A stretch of DNA of 64,000 bases from Vermamoeba vermiformis (Eukaryota > Tubulinea > Echinamoebida): the NCBI GenBank assembly GCA_045837725.1, contig JBEWZL010000244.1, positions 310,001 to 374,000 of the forward strand, given 5' to 3'. Positions 1-11,805 of the stretch are shown in pieces. Each line of letters opens with the position of its first letter. Position 1 is the first letter of the stretch. Position numbers and translations under genes: made by a program. Under the pieces are notes generated by a model. It did no database searches and was not told the DNA's origin. It saw nothing but the letters and a program-made list of their open reading frames with translations.

Positions 1-2378
1 GGTTTGATCAAGCAAATGCCCTACAGTGGCATCAACGCCATAGTTCCAAATTGCACCCTCTGAAACACGATGATTAGCACGCACAATTTCATCGCTGCAT
101 TAATGCACGTACCTCGTCCTAACACGATGTTGGTGCCCACCAGCTGTCGTATGTACGTCGGCTCGTAGTGTTTGGATTGCGGGGACATAGCAAACGAGGC
201 ATCTAAGTGTGCGGCCCCATAGGCTGTGACTTGGCCATTAGTGGTGAATCTCAACAGCGTAAACTTGGCCGTGGCGCCATTGAGCATGGCCACCAGAGGC
301 AAGTTGACCGGTCCTGAGTCGAGCAACAACGGCTCGGTGAAGTAGTGGCCGCGATAATTTGCTTCAATCACCTGGTCCGTGTGCATGTTATACAGCCACA
401 CGTCTCGATCACCACCTGTGTACATCCAGTGCTCGTTCATTGCCGCGTTGCACAAGCGGTACGGCACGTCTTTGATGATGCGCACACGATACTTGTGTCT
501 CTTCCACTTCACATCGAGTCTGTGCATGGAGGTCGTCAGAAGACATGTTACTAGGATGATAGTGCTTACTTGACGCGGCGACTGAACTCTGTTGTTGGCG
601 AGTCAATGTGCGTGCCAAGTGAGCGCGGGAAATAATTTGTCAGATATTTTGTGCGATTGAAAGCTGTGTCTAGCCCTTTCGAGCTCATTTTCAAGCACAT
701 GACATCGACTGGCTCGAGGTCTGCAAGAATAATTTCGAATATCTCTATCGGCAGCTGTTCGAACGTGAAAGTTGTGCTGGATCCATCAACGAATTTTTCC
801 GCGCCGATTTTTTTTCTCTTTGTTCGCGCATAAGCTGCAGTATATTAGATAAGTCTTGTAATTAAATAAGTATTGTTATTACTTTGTTTATACTGATCTA
901 ATGCTTTGTTGTGAGGGAAGTCATATTGAGCAAATAAATATGAAAATCGATCGCGATACGCGTCGGGTATTGGCGGCAATCTTTGCAACACTTCGAACTC
1001 GTTGTTTTGGACGAGTGTTTGGAACACGAGGTATGACAGCTTGTCATCTGAGCGTGACACGTGTCAGTTAATTCTCACACGAAATCAATGACGTACAGTT
1101 ATAATGCCCGCGCCAGAAAAAGAACTCTGGATATTTGTTGTCCACAATGAAGTATTCAATCATCGCCTTGCCTTCCTTATTTCTGAGAATTCATTAGTGG
1201 GCCGAAGATCCATCAATCAAATGTACGTACTTTTCACAAAGCATCTTTACCACGGTGCTCTTTTTTTGTCCAAGTATAATGTACTTAATATGCACCTTGT
1301 ATTTAAACACGTAGTACAGCAAATTGTTGCCCTGCTCATCATAGACTAACGCAAAAGAATTCATCAATAATCTTTGCATTTGCAGCTCTGTAAGTGGTAC
1401 GTACTTTGGCTGACTTGATTGACGCGACACAACACTGAATTCCACACTGATCGATAGCGATGCGTAATGGCTGCAATGGCTGGGGATGGAAGGCCGTTGT
1501 AGGCAGCCAGATCTAACAGCTCTCTGTCCTTCATAAACCTCAGAATATGCATCTTATTTTCTACAGTGGTCTTATTTGTCATGACCACATAGTACGTCAG
1601 ACTTTCACCTATGAGTTTGGATAAGTTTAAAGATCAACATAGGATCCGAATTCGGATGTACCTTTGTCGGTGAACTTAAGAGACGAATGTTGCCCGACCC
1701 CTAATCGAATCATCTTGATAAATGTTTCAGCGCTATTGATGCATTGCCAGGGATCAAATATGCGCTCTTGAACGAGCTTCACAAGGCCTTTGAAGAATGG
1801 TGTCGTTTCCAAGCGGTTGTAATAGCGATCGGACATTCCATACACTACAACAATATAATGTAATTATTTTTGAGTGCAATTATGACGAGTAAATGAGATT
1901 TACGGATGAATTGGCCCCAAAAAGGCAATTTTTCAACGTCATCGTATTTTTTGTGCTTGCGCTTGAAGTCCTTGATAACCTTCTTCTGATGATTGATCAC
2001 AAAAGTGGCCATTCTTTCGGCTAATTTGTAGTCAGAGTTTAATATGGCCTACGAAAATTAAAAATTATTTTGTGAATCATCGATCCAGTCGAGATAGTTT
2101 TACCTCTCCTAAAGCTGTTTCGAAAGGGATAAAATCTTTGCCTGCAGACCAAGGCATTAATTCAAACTGTCGACGATTTGCTCGGCATCATCTGGAAGTA
2201 CAACTTAGTAACCGTTCAAAATTAATTATTTTAAATCACGTACCGTCTTTCATAGCTTTAATCAGCTTAGATACATCAAATGTCTATATAAGAATATTAT
2301 TAAAATTCTTCGTCGTATTAAATTTAAAATTATCGATTAAAGACTTACGTCCTGGCTGTCTTGTTGAACCGACTGCAT
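1..2378 (-). CDS. F-box protein, C-terminus off the left edge
   Basis: Multi-exon gene read right to left and cut by the window edge. The first exon starts at 2378 (MQSVQQDR) and is followed by short exons near 2283-2244, 2050-1905, 1845-1660 and 1580-1200, one around 1180-1095, then 1045-870, 815-555, 527-113 and 54-1. After about 300 residues with no domain I recognise, the exon near 740-660 encodes an F-box (TFEQLPIEIFEIILADLEP, then VDVMCLKMSSKG). The C-terminal part is rich in predicted beta strand (YRLCNAAMNEHWMYTGGDRD), like the post-F-box region of the gene at 31074-33371. F-box proteins recruit substrates to SCF ubiquitin ligases through SKP1. Donors are mostly GTACGT or GTAAGT. The exon join near 1445 needs a very short intron and is uncertain. 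The intron after the exon ending near 1095 carries TGACACGTGTCA. Confidence 0.7.
1055..1066. promoter_or_regulatory. TGACACGTGTCA palindrome in intron
   Basis: A perfect 12-base palindrome with a CACGTG E-box/G-box core, just upstream of a 3' splice site of the F-box gene. The same 12 bases recur at 6324 and 37567. The function is unknown. Confidence 0.5.
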
Positions 2379-2550
2379 GATTATTTTAGAGCATTGAATG
2401 GGTCTTTTTTTCAGTATATCTGATTTGTGGCAGTTACCTGCTTAAAAATGCGAATTTGGGTTTACCCGTTAAAGTTAATTCTAAAGTTAGGTTTTTATTA
2501 AATTTATATACCAAAGCGATTATTATAAAGTCGTCGTAATGTATTTGTAC

Positions 2551-4834
2551 TTATTTCTTGTATTTGCTGGGAACGAAGGGCAATTTGACGACCTTGGAGG
2601 GGACCATCTTGCCGCGGACTTGGACGTGCACTGGAGTCTCAGCCTTGCTGTAGGCATTCTCGACGTAACCCATGGCAATGGCCTTCTTAAGAATAGGGCT
2701 GAAAGTACCGCTAGTAACGTGACCTACAATCAAAAAAGTTCGTTAGATCTGGTCTCCAAAAAAAAGTTCCGGCTCCAGTTTGTAACGAAGCGCCAAATCA
2801 AAGAATAAAAAAAGAAGTATATGTATCTCGAAGCAATTGTCTTGATATATTGCATAGGGTATTATTCGCGAAGAATAAAGAGCAACACATCTGTGGGCAC
2901 CGAGTCAATATTTTTGTCCCGCTCCTTCTTGGTCAAATGAAAAATAGAATACTTCTTCATCACCAATGGGTGGAGCGGATAGTAGTAATTATATTCTAAC
3001 CATTTTGCAAAAAACTTACCGATCTGTTTGCCGGTGGCGGGATCGTGAACGGTAGCGTTTTCTAAGAACAAATAATTATGGGTTAGATTCACAAACACTA
3101 TTTAGCAGCCGACAAGTATATTAAAGTAACAGTATTAAGAGCACGTACCACGAGCAGGAGAGCCTTCAATCAAGATGCCAACACGGAGGCTGGTCACAGG
3201 CTTCTCGTTCTTGAGTTCCTTCAAAATAGTTTCAGCGCCCAAAAATCCACCTTCTTCACGTCTTCTCTTAGCTAGTAGTAATACAGATACGTTAATATTA
3301 GTCATTGTCTCGCAAACGTTAAGGTAGATCTCGTCACGTACCAACGACCCAAGAGAGAGCAGCTTGTTTGGGGGTGATAGTCTCGTTCAATTCGTGGCCG
3401 TACAAGCACATGCCTGCCTCCAAGCGGAGTGAGTCACGAGCACCGAGACCGATGAATTGGACGTCAGAGAATGACAACATTTGACGCGCAACCTTTTCGA
3501 TGGCAGCGTTGGGGATGGCAATCTACACGTGCGTCAATCATACTATTATCTTAAATAACGTATGTTGATTATGGGGCTGTATTGTACCTCAAAGCCGTCT
3601 TCACCAGTGTAGCCAGAGCGTTGAGCATAGCAATCAGCACCAGCAATCTTGACGGGCTTGCCAGTCATGAACTTCAACGAGGCAACGTCGTCAGTGGTCA
3701 ACTTGGAGAGAACAGCCTCGGCAGAGGGACCTATACTCGTCATTAGTATTGATATTTGAATGGTTTTTACGCAGACTGTGATCCGGATGTGTCTTTTTCA
3801 TTGAGTTGTATGTTTGAAATAATTATGGTAGAGAGCGTACCTTGCAAGGCCAACAAAGAGTAGTCGTTGGAGAGGACTTGAATGTCGACTTGGTGACCTT
3901 GTTTCTTGAACTGATCCAATTGCGACATAATGTGGGCGTAGTCCTTGTCGAAGCAGCCAGCATTGACTACGACATAGACATGATCGCCCTTGTTGGTGAT
4001 AATAGTGTCGTCGATAATACCACCGTTCTCGTTGGTGAAGACGGACAACGTGGCAGCTCCAACGGGCAAGTTGGCAACATCAGCGACAGTCAAGCGTTCA
4101 ATGAACTTGTAACGATCCTTGCCGGTGATCCTATAAAAGCGTTATTAATATGCTAATATTGAACTTAGAAAACATCGGAAAAATTAGAATTATTATTTAG
4201 ATGCAGCAGATCCACCTTTCTACAAAGTTGTTTAATCGTTTTAAATTCAAAATCAACATGTAAAAATACCCGAAAGTATAATAATATGATTAATAACTTA
4301 CTTGAGTTGACCCATGTGAGACACATCAAACAATCCAGCCTTTTCACGAGTGTGGGTATGTTCCTTCAATACACCGAGGGGATATTGCACGGGCATGTCC
4401 CAGCCTGCGAAAGGAACCATCTTAGCACCCAACTCGCGGTGCAAGCCGTTCAACAAGGTCTTCTTGGTGGGCTTAAGTCAAATCCAGTTAATATTTGGTG
4501 GTTATGCGAGGAATTAATAAATTATTATTAGCATAATATGCATTAACGGGATTTATAATTATTATTATACGTAGCTCTATTATCGAAATAACCGGCTGAT
4601 TAATTAATAATATCCTTTGATATTTTTAGCTTGTGCTTACCTCTGAGGCATAGTTTCGCTTGGCGATTTTGACAGTAACGGCCTTATAATAATATTAATT
4701 AATTAATGAGATATTTATTGCCAAGATCGGCAAAAACGCGAGTAATTCAGTAATGGGTCACGCGATCTCTGCTGAAATCGTACCTTTGCGGGAGTTTTAA
4801 CAGCCTTGGTGAGGATTTGAGTGACAGCTCGCAT
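2551..4834 (-). CDS. gcvT: Glycine cleavage system T-protein (aminomethyltransferase), mitochondrial
   Basis: Tetrahydrofolate-dependent aminomethyltransferase of the mitochondrial glycine cleavage system. It takes the aminomethyl group from lipoylated H-protein, releasing ammonia and making methylene-THF. The first exon encodes a basic leader ([17 protein letters not shown]), as expected for mitochondrial import. Family signatures in order are [41 protein letters not shown], a central domain ending [28 protein letters not shown] residues, [20 protein letters not shown] and a C-terminus [10 protein letters not shown]. At least eight short introns interrupt it; several donors are GTACGT. The start at 4834 is the only one giving the leader. 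It diverges from the glutaredoxin-like gene, with 134 bases between start codons. Confidence 0.95.
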
Positions 4835-4968
4835 TGTTGTTGCCTATTCACAAATTAACGACGAGTTTTTGGAGAGTTCGCTCGACAAGTTTACAATGTC
4901 GAAAGATCTCGTTCTGTGAATGAACTGAACAAACAACAACACGCAACAATAGCACGATAATAATCAAA

Positions 4969-5358
4969 ATGTCTCAGGCTAAGACTATGATCTTGAAATT
5001 CTTCACCAAACAAAACTGCAGTCTATGCGAGACGGCAAAACAAAGTGTGTTAAATGTTTCAAAGAAGGTAGGACGTCCAAATTCGATTTAAAATTATGAA
5101 TAGCACCATATCGATGGAACACATCGTATAGTAATTAAATAACTATTTTTAGTAATTTCTGAAAATTTTGTTGTGTAGGTTCCTTTCGAGATCGCCGAAA
5201 TTGACATTATGAAGCCTGAAAACAAAGAGTGGCACGATAGATTTGTATTCGATATCCCTGTAGGATGCGTTGGTAACAAGCAACTCTTCCAACATCGCGT
5301 GGACGAAGCGGATCTTGTCAATCAATTAAAACTGATCGCAAAGGAAGTATCTATGTAA
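4969..5358 (+). CDS. Glutaredoxin-like small protein (YDR286C/C5orf63 type)
   Basis: A 92-residue protein from two exons, 4969-5067 and 5179-5358, joined by a GT-AG intron. It starts MSQAKTMILKFFTKQNC and carries a CSLC (CxxC) motif near residues 17-20, after a first beta strand. FEIAEIDIM, GNKQLF and the short C-terminal helix complete the compact thioredoxin fold of glutaredoxin-like proteins (DUF836 group). That group is assumed to do thiol-disulfide chemistry, but its substrates are poorly known. The stop lies 18 bases from the stop of the converging DUF6259-like gene, so the 3' UTRs must overlap. It has no targeting signal and is probably cytosolic. Confidence 0.85.
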
Positions 5359-5376
5359 ATAAACGAACTCTTTATT

Positions 5377-8348
5377 CTAGCATTTAATCCACATAGCAAA
5401 CACGTCCAGGGGCAACACTTTAGTTTGATAAGCAATCACAGGTGTCAATGCCTCAGTAAGTTTTGTCAAGTTGCCATTAGCTGACAAACGGAATACGGTG
5501 CACGAAGTAGAGGCAGGCACAAAGTTGATTGATGCGTTGATAGTGACGGCAGCAGCGTCTTCTGACGATCCGTTGGCTATGAGCACCATCAGTGAATTAG
5601 AAGTGTTTGTGTAGGGTCTCCAAGCAGCACTCTGAACCAGGGTTAAAGTTCCGACTGTGCCGAGTGAGTCAGTGACTGTAACGAGTCCATATAACGATCC
5701 ATATACTAAATAGTCTTGTAGTTGTTGTTGCGTGCGATATTCAACGAGAAGTTCAATGAAGTTGATGTACGGCTGCTGTTGTGGTTGTGTCAACAGAGGT
5801 AACATGCCGTAGAATCCATCCAACGCAAACCAACCAAGTTGTGAGCCATATACAAACATCTAGCGGAGGGATTAGGTACGTCTTAATCCGTGAGTTAATT
5901 CAATTACCATTGCAAACTTGGTGGAGAACAGATCTGGTTCGTCGATGAGATCTGATTGCGTGAATCCTTGGCCCAATGTGATTGCATAGTCGTTGTACAC
6001 TGCGTTGAACAGCGGCACTAAATTGGGGTCCCAGTAACCTGCGAGCACCAAGTAGCCGTTTGTTGACGCCATGAACACCTCAGCATTCGATTCTGAGCAA
6101 GATATTGTTATTAACAGGCACGTAAGTATATTGGGGTAATGGTATTACCTGTGATGACGAAGTTTTTGCTAGGAATCTTGGCGCGGATCTGTTCGTACAA
6201 CTCGTGATAGCCCTCGTTCCAGTAACTGCCACCACCAGCTGCGTGATCGTGATCAGGATCAAAGCACAATTTCCCATCAGCAGCTGCGATCTAATGACAA
6301 AACGATTAGCATAACGACTTGTTGACACGTGTCACATTCATCTTTACCTGATCGATGTAGACACCTCTCACGCCGTAATTCACGACCAATTTCTGTACGA
6401 CGCCGCTGCAAATGGTTTAGCAACTCGTAATATGATACGCATGGCGTTATTTACCTGATCTTTTGCTGCCAATAATTGGTTGTCGGGCACATTACAGCGA
6501 ACAATTGTTGCGAGCCATACGCCTCCAAGTACTCGGGGAAATAAGTTGGTGCTGCACGTGGCGAGCTCTGTTTGGTCACGTGATCGATGGCGTGTTCTTT
6601 GCGCCACTCGGGAATATTGACGTCGAACAAGCGACCGTTGATGTAGGGCACAACATGCACACCTGGCTCATGTTAATACAAGTCCAAACACTAAGCTCCA
6701 TACCTTTGCTTTCGACGTATTTGACTGCTTGCTCGAAGCCAGATTTGGGCGGGAAATAGTCCGGGTAGTTCGTGTCAAACGGAACTTGATGCCACACGTA
6801 CCTAGTATACAGTTAGCAGTGTGCTAATGAAAATGTATTTTTAGCATACCAATGCATGGCCACAGACTTGAGCTTTGAAAACAGTGCCAAGAAAGTGTCA
6901 ACGTTTCTCACGACAATGTCAGGATTGCCCACAGTCGAGTTCAACACACCCGAGTTCCAGCCAGTGTTGATCCACATCGCGTTGTCTTTGATGGTCGATG
7001 GCACGTCACTGCGCGTCTTCAACGGCCCTTGTTTGGTCCATTGCGCGTTGTTAATGACCCATTCGCGGTAGATTTGTGTTCCTTCCCACCACGAGCCACT
7101 AAGCGTTGCTGCACGACCAACGTTAGCTATTTAAAGTAACTATATTACAAATACTTACCGAGCACGACATGATAATCGAGGTGAAATTCGCGTTGAGTGG
7201 TGCTGCCCATTTCGGGAGGAAACAAGTCCCACGATGCAGACACACCTAGTCGAGTCAATTAGCCCCAACAAGCGCGTAGTTATGTTATATGTACCTTTGT
7301 CATTTGTGCCCAATGTGTGTTGCTTCTGTGCACCTTTGGGATCGTGGTGACCGTAGTACAACACGGTGTTGTTCGAGGGGTTCTGTAATAACAATACATT
7401 TAAAGGCTGCTCATTTAAATATAGTCATTAAGACCTATTACCTTGTCGTGCCTCTGATGCTCAAACAGCGTGAATTGCATTGTTTGACTGCCGCTAGGAT
7501 AGTGTGCCGTGCGCGAAGGACGCGAGGCCACAGAACCGAGTTCTGAGGAATGTAAGGCTATAGCGAGGGTTAATGAAGTATATGCATGCATACCCGATGC
7601 ATAATACGTGCAATCTTCTTTGTCTATCACGCGCAGGTTGTTAAGTGTCAAAAATGACACGCGCCACAAAGTAACGCCAGCGTTCTCAGGGATATTAGAC
7701 TAATTTCAAAAGTCAGGGGTGAATTAAATATGAATATATAGGGATACATACGATGCTGATGTTCCAAAACGACTTGGAATTTTTCAGCAACACTGAAACA
7801 GCGACATCCACAGAAAAATTTGAAACGGCTTATAGAAATATATTATAGATAGATAGATATACACGTAGAATAGTATTTACCTAATGAGCTCCATTTGAAA
7901 GTAATTTTAGTTTGGTCTCCCGATAGTTTATTAATTTGATAGCTTCGTAACGAAGGAAACGAGCCATCAACCACCTAAAAATGCCGTAGTAATTATTAAA
8001 TTACAAATAATAACGTTAATCTATAATTAGGGTACTTACGTAGCCGAGTCCTTGCACGTCACGAAACTCTGCCGCCCAAAATTGTAACGGTTGCTTTGAC
8101 GCCAAAAAATCGTATTTATTATCTCCGTGGTGCTGTATAGATAGTAATCCAAAGCCAGTTGAATTATCGCTGAAAGTTAATTGCAGATCCTCACTTTAAA
8201 AAAAATCAGACGTTTTCGGGTTGATAGTAGCCAGTCCTCAAATAATTTATTGGTGTATTTATTACCTTTTGGCACTAATTTGGGCTTTTGCAACAATAAC
8301 CAAGGCAACAAAGCCGATCACAAACAATAAATATCTTGTTGGCTTCAT
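5377..8348 (-). CDS. Secreted glycoside-hydrolase-like protein (DUF6259 type)
   Basis: About 12 exons. The first (8348 to about 8266) encodes a signal peptide, MKPTRYLLFVIGFVALVIVA, so the product is secreted. The N-terminal half is beta-rich (QFWAAEFRDVQGLGY, LYYGHHDPKGAQKQH). The C-terminal half looks like a TIM-barrel glycosidase: WINTGWNSG, MHWYVWHQVPFDTNYPDYFP, VHVVPYINGRLFD, GVRGVYIDQIAAADG, HDHAAGGGSYWNEGYHELY, NFVITGESNAEVFM and LVLAGYWD. The run YIDQIAAA...AGGGSYW...TGE.NAE resembles the bacterial DUF6259 family, whose substrate is not established. The Asp in YIDQ and the Glu in TGESNAE are candidate catalytic acids by inference. The gene ends with a beta domain and TAG at 5377. It sits in the same window as two other secreted carbohydrate-active-like proteins. 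The intron near 6324 holds TGACACGTGTCA. Confidence 0.72.
6324..6335. promoter_or_regulatory. TGACACGTGTCA palindrome in intron
   Basis: Second exact copy of the palindrome, inside a short intron of the DUF6259-like gene. Confidence 0.5.
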
Positions 8349-8585
8349 TCTGCGCACCATCGTTAAGGTTAAGTTCAAATATAAGCGAGAATTATATTCG
8401 TAGTGTGGTATCCACAACAGAATAAATAAAGGTGTTTGGTAATCTTTTTTTGACATTTCGTTCCAGACGAACAGCGTGGTGTTGGAAATGGCGGGTGTCT
8501 CGATGTAACAACAGACTATTTGCGAAAAATAAAGATTTTATCTTCGTGGAGTTTGGCCCAGACTCTCTCTAATGAATAAACAAGA

Positions 8586-11180
8586 TTACTTGGCCAGCGA
8601 CACGTCGAGTCTTGATGTCAAGATGTTGTGATAGAACGAGCGATTGGTGTGATAAATTTGCACTGCTCGTGCATGGTCCAGCTCGTTGAGTGCTCTGTAC
8701 ATTGATAGCACGTACAGGCCTCGACCATGTTTCGACAAGAAGTCAGCTGCCACGGGGATGATTGACGCGTCTTTGGACTTGAGCGATAGCAAGATCCATC
8801 TGAACTTGATCTCTACATTGGTCGAGGCTGACAACTGATACAATTCACCGAGTTTGTGCAGGACTTGGTGCTTCATAGGCACGGCTACAAGTACGTTAGA
8901 TACAATCGCGAGCCTATTGGTAGTGACTTACCTCGTGTTAGCAATTGATCTAAAAAGTACATGGTCTGCGTGGCTCTAAAGCTCTGCAAGTCCTCGCTAC
9001 TAGTACCCTCGCCGTCATGTTCTGTCCACTTGTTGGCCAGTGCCAGACACACTTCAGCCACGGACTTGCTCAGCACTGTACGGGGCTAAAGAGAACATAT
9101 TGTCAGTAAAGTGTCGCGTTCTTGAACCATGGCACGACCAATGGCTCGACGTGTCCTATTGACTCGTCTTTTGAAGTAATTTAAACGAGTGCCTGCGTGC
9201 CAAAAGTGTCAAACATGTGCACTCACGTCAAACTTGGGCAGGCCAGGGGTGTGAAACCAATCAGTCCAATCAATCTGATTTAACAGGGTCTCATCCACCG
9301 GCTCAATCTCGCTGAAGTACTTGAGGATGTGTTCTTTGACGACCGCTGCGTTGACATTTTTGTACTTGAACGTGTTGAAGTAATAGTTTGCGAAGCGCAA
9401 GACACGGTCTTTGCCTAATAAGGAAAGTGTAAGCAAATTCACTCTACTTTAAGTTATAACAACGTACCAAATAGAGTTTCTAAGTAATATGTGAATAAGA
9501 ACCCTTTCTCTAATGGAATCTTCGAGAAAACATCGTCAGGATGAATTCCGTTCAGATCCGGAACTAACTTTGTGTAGCTATGAGTAGCACCAAAGTCATT
9601 GACTGTTTTTATGAGATCGTTGTAGCCAATCAGCGCTTCAAAATGACGGTATTCTTCGCCGTACAATTCGCCGAGGAGTAATCGTTCGCTGTACACCGTA
9701 AACCCTGTTAAAACTAGTTAGAATATTCAGTAATTAAAGAGCTATTTTAAGTATATGTATAAGTATAGCTAATTGGTAAAATAACTTACATTCGTTGATC
9801 CAGAAGTTATTCCACGATGCATTTGTAACAAGGTTGCCGCACCAACTGTGAGATATCTCGTGCGCTAAGACATTACACAATGATCTATCACCAGCGAGCA
9901 ACGATTTGCTCAAGAAAGTTAACTATGAAAGATTAGTGGATCAGATCCGGTACGCGATGGATTGAAATATAACAGGAGCCCACTTACATTAGGATTTTCC
10001 ATACCAGCATAAGGAAATGCACTAGGTAATACTAATATATCGTATTTGCCCCATTGATAAGGCACACCAAAGTTCTTTTCGGCTGCTTGAAGAAACTTTT
10101 CAGTTACTTCTGAGTACTCGTGCACGCATGCTTCAAGCAACTCTTTCTCAGTCCATACACTCGAGCGAGGTCCAATTGGGGCCTTCTTAAGCGCTGGTAA
10201 CAAACGCATTAGTTTTGAAATAAAAGCGGAAGATCTGATCTGAAGAAATTTCAGCTTGAATAAGGTATTATTGTACCTCCAGCAGCCAATGCGATGAGAT
10301 AGGCGGGTATAGGCACTGGTTGCTTATATTCGTACGTCAACCAGCCATCGTCTTCAAAGAGCGGATCTTCTCGTAATGGCAGACCAGAACAGGCTACGAC
10401 AAGTGGACTAGGCACGGTTACTTTGATAGTATAAGGTGCCTTCACTATATTTGATAATAAACAATTAATTAGCAATCAGTCAATCAACGTCAATGTGATC
10501 GGATCTTGTAACCTGAAGGAGAGTCTTGGCAAGGGACGAATGTGCGCGCTGAAATGGACTCTAGCTGTGTGTATACATATGGATGTTTTTTTCCTTCAGT
10601 TTGTTGCGGTTCAAACCATTGAATTCCAGCAGATTCAGGCGTGGTACTGTAGCGGATCTGGATCTTGGCTGTAGAGCCCTTAACTTGCTTATTAGTAGGC
10701 AACGGTACTCGTAGACAATATCCGAAGGATGGATGGTGGTTTGGCACGGTCCATAACAAAGCATTGCCTGTTTCGAGATCTACTACTCTACAAAATGAAA
10801 TGTTAGTACCGAGATATACACTAAAAATATGTTATAGTAGAAGATCTATTATAGCTAAAAACATAAATAAGATTACTAAACGTACAATTGCAATACTAAA
10901 ACGCGATACAAATACGAAAAACAAATCTTTATGAAGTTATCATTATGTACTTTAATTTTAATAGTGAAAATACGTACTTTTCAATAGCTATGGTATTGAC
11001 ATCGAGTAACAACTCGTTTGAGTCCTGAACAAGCTCCACATCCAACGTTACAAATCCAAAGAAGATTTTGCGTTGAAAATCGCATCTTAAATTGATGTCT
11101 ATATGCGTCGTGACGACTCGATCACTGTTTGCATATGAATGCGGATCAGTCGCGCTTAGTGGTGCTGAATTAGTCGCCAT
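8586..11180 (-). CDS. LTA4H: LTA4H-family M1 metallopeptidase with substituted catalytic Tyr
   Basis: Homologue of leukotriene A4 hydrolase/aminopeptidase B, about ten exons, start [20 protein letters not shown] at 11180. The M1 layout is intact: N-terminal saddle ([12 protein letters not shown]), [20 protein letters not shown], the exopeptidase motif PYAGMENPN (GxMEN), the zinc motif HEISHSW with the third ligand in FWINE, and the C-terminal helical domain ([13 protein letters not shown] to LDVSLAK). At the position where the family normally has the catalytic Tyr (PYEKG), this sequence reads IPLEKG, and an upstream Tyr is Phe (DVFSKI). Zinc binding looks preserved, so the protein may bind peptides or use a different mechanism. 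No signal peptide is seen. It is divergent from the ELMO gene. Confidence 0.92.
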
Positions 11181-11805
11181 CGTTGTAGTGATTCACCATG
11201 TTGATAGAAACTCACCTTGACGCGTGTCAAATTAACCAAATGCCAAACCATTGCGCTAATTATTAGTCATTAGGTATTCTAATAACAACGATGCGTACGA
11301 TGCCATTATTATATCGTTTTTTGAACCCAAATTAATTATTAACGCTTTAGAAGGAGTAGCGCACTGCCAAAATAAATCAAAAAATTATAAATATCATTAG
11401 AAAGATAAATTTGTTGTCGGGTCTCTAAATGGTCTGAATCTGAAGAAAGATATTTACCACAAGCTCGATCAGATGTGTCGGTTTTCTAATGTTTTACGTT
11501 CTTGTCTTTACATATGCTAGCCAATTAAATAATTACAAGTTGTAGTGGTCCTCGTTGAATATTATATTTTGGCAATGGTCTATCAAGTCCGATCACAATA
11601 ATTATGTGACCCTGGAAAAGTCCGATTTCAAAATCCCAATAATTTTGCATTTATTTATAGATACACGACGTGCACATAAGAGGAAATTATAATCAGTCTG
11701 TATTCAACTCATATGCAACTGTAATTTAGTTCAAGCAAGATCAGTTTGCACCGTTAGTGTTACACCCTCAAATTGACTATTAAATACAGCGTATAATTAA
11801 TTGAT
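11181..11805. promoter_or_regulatory. Divergent promoter region, LTA4H / ELMO
   Basis: About 625 AT-rich bases between two divergent start codons. I see no convincing coding sequence. At 11218-11229 it has TGACGCGTGTCA, one base from the recurrent palindrome and about 40 bases upstream of the peptidase start codon. Confidence 0.5.
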
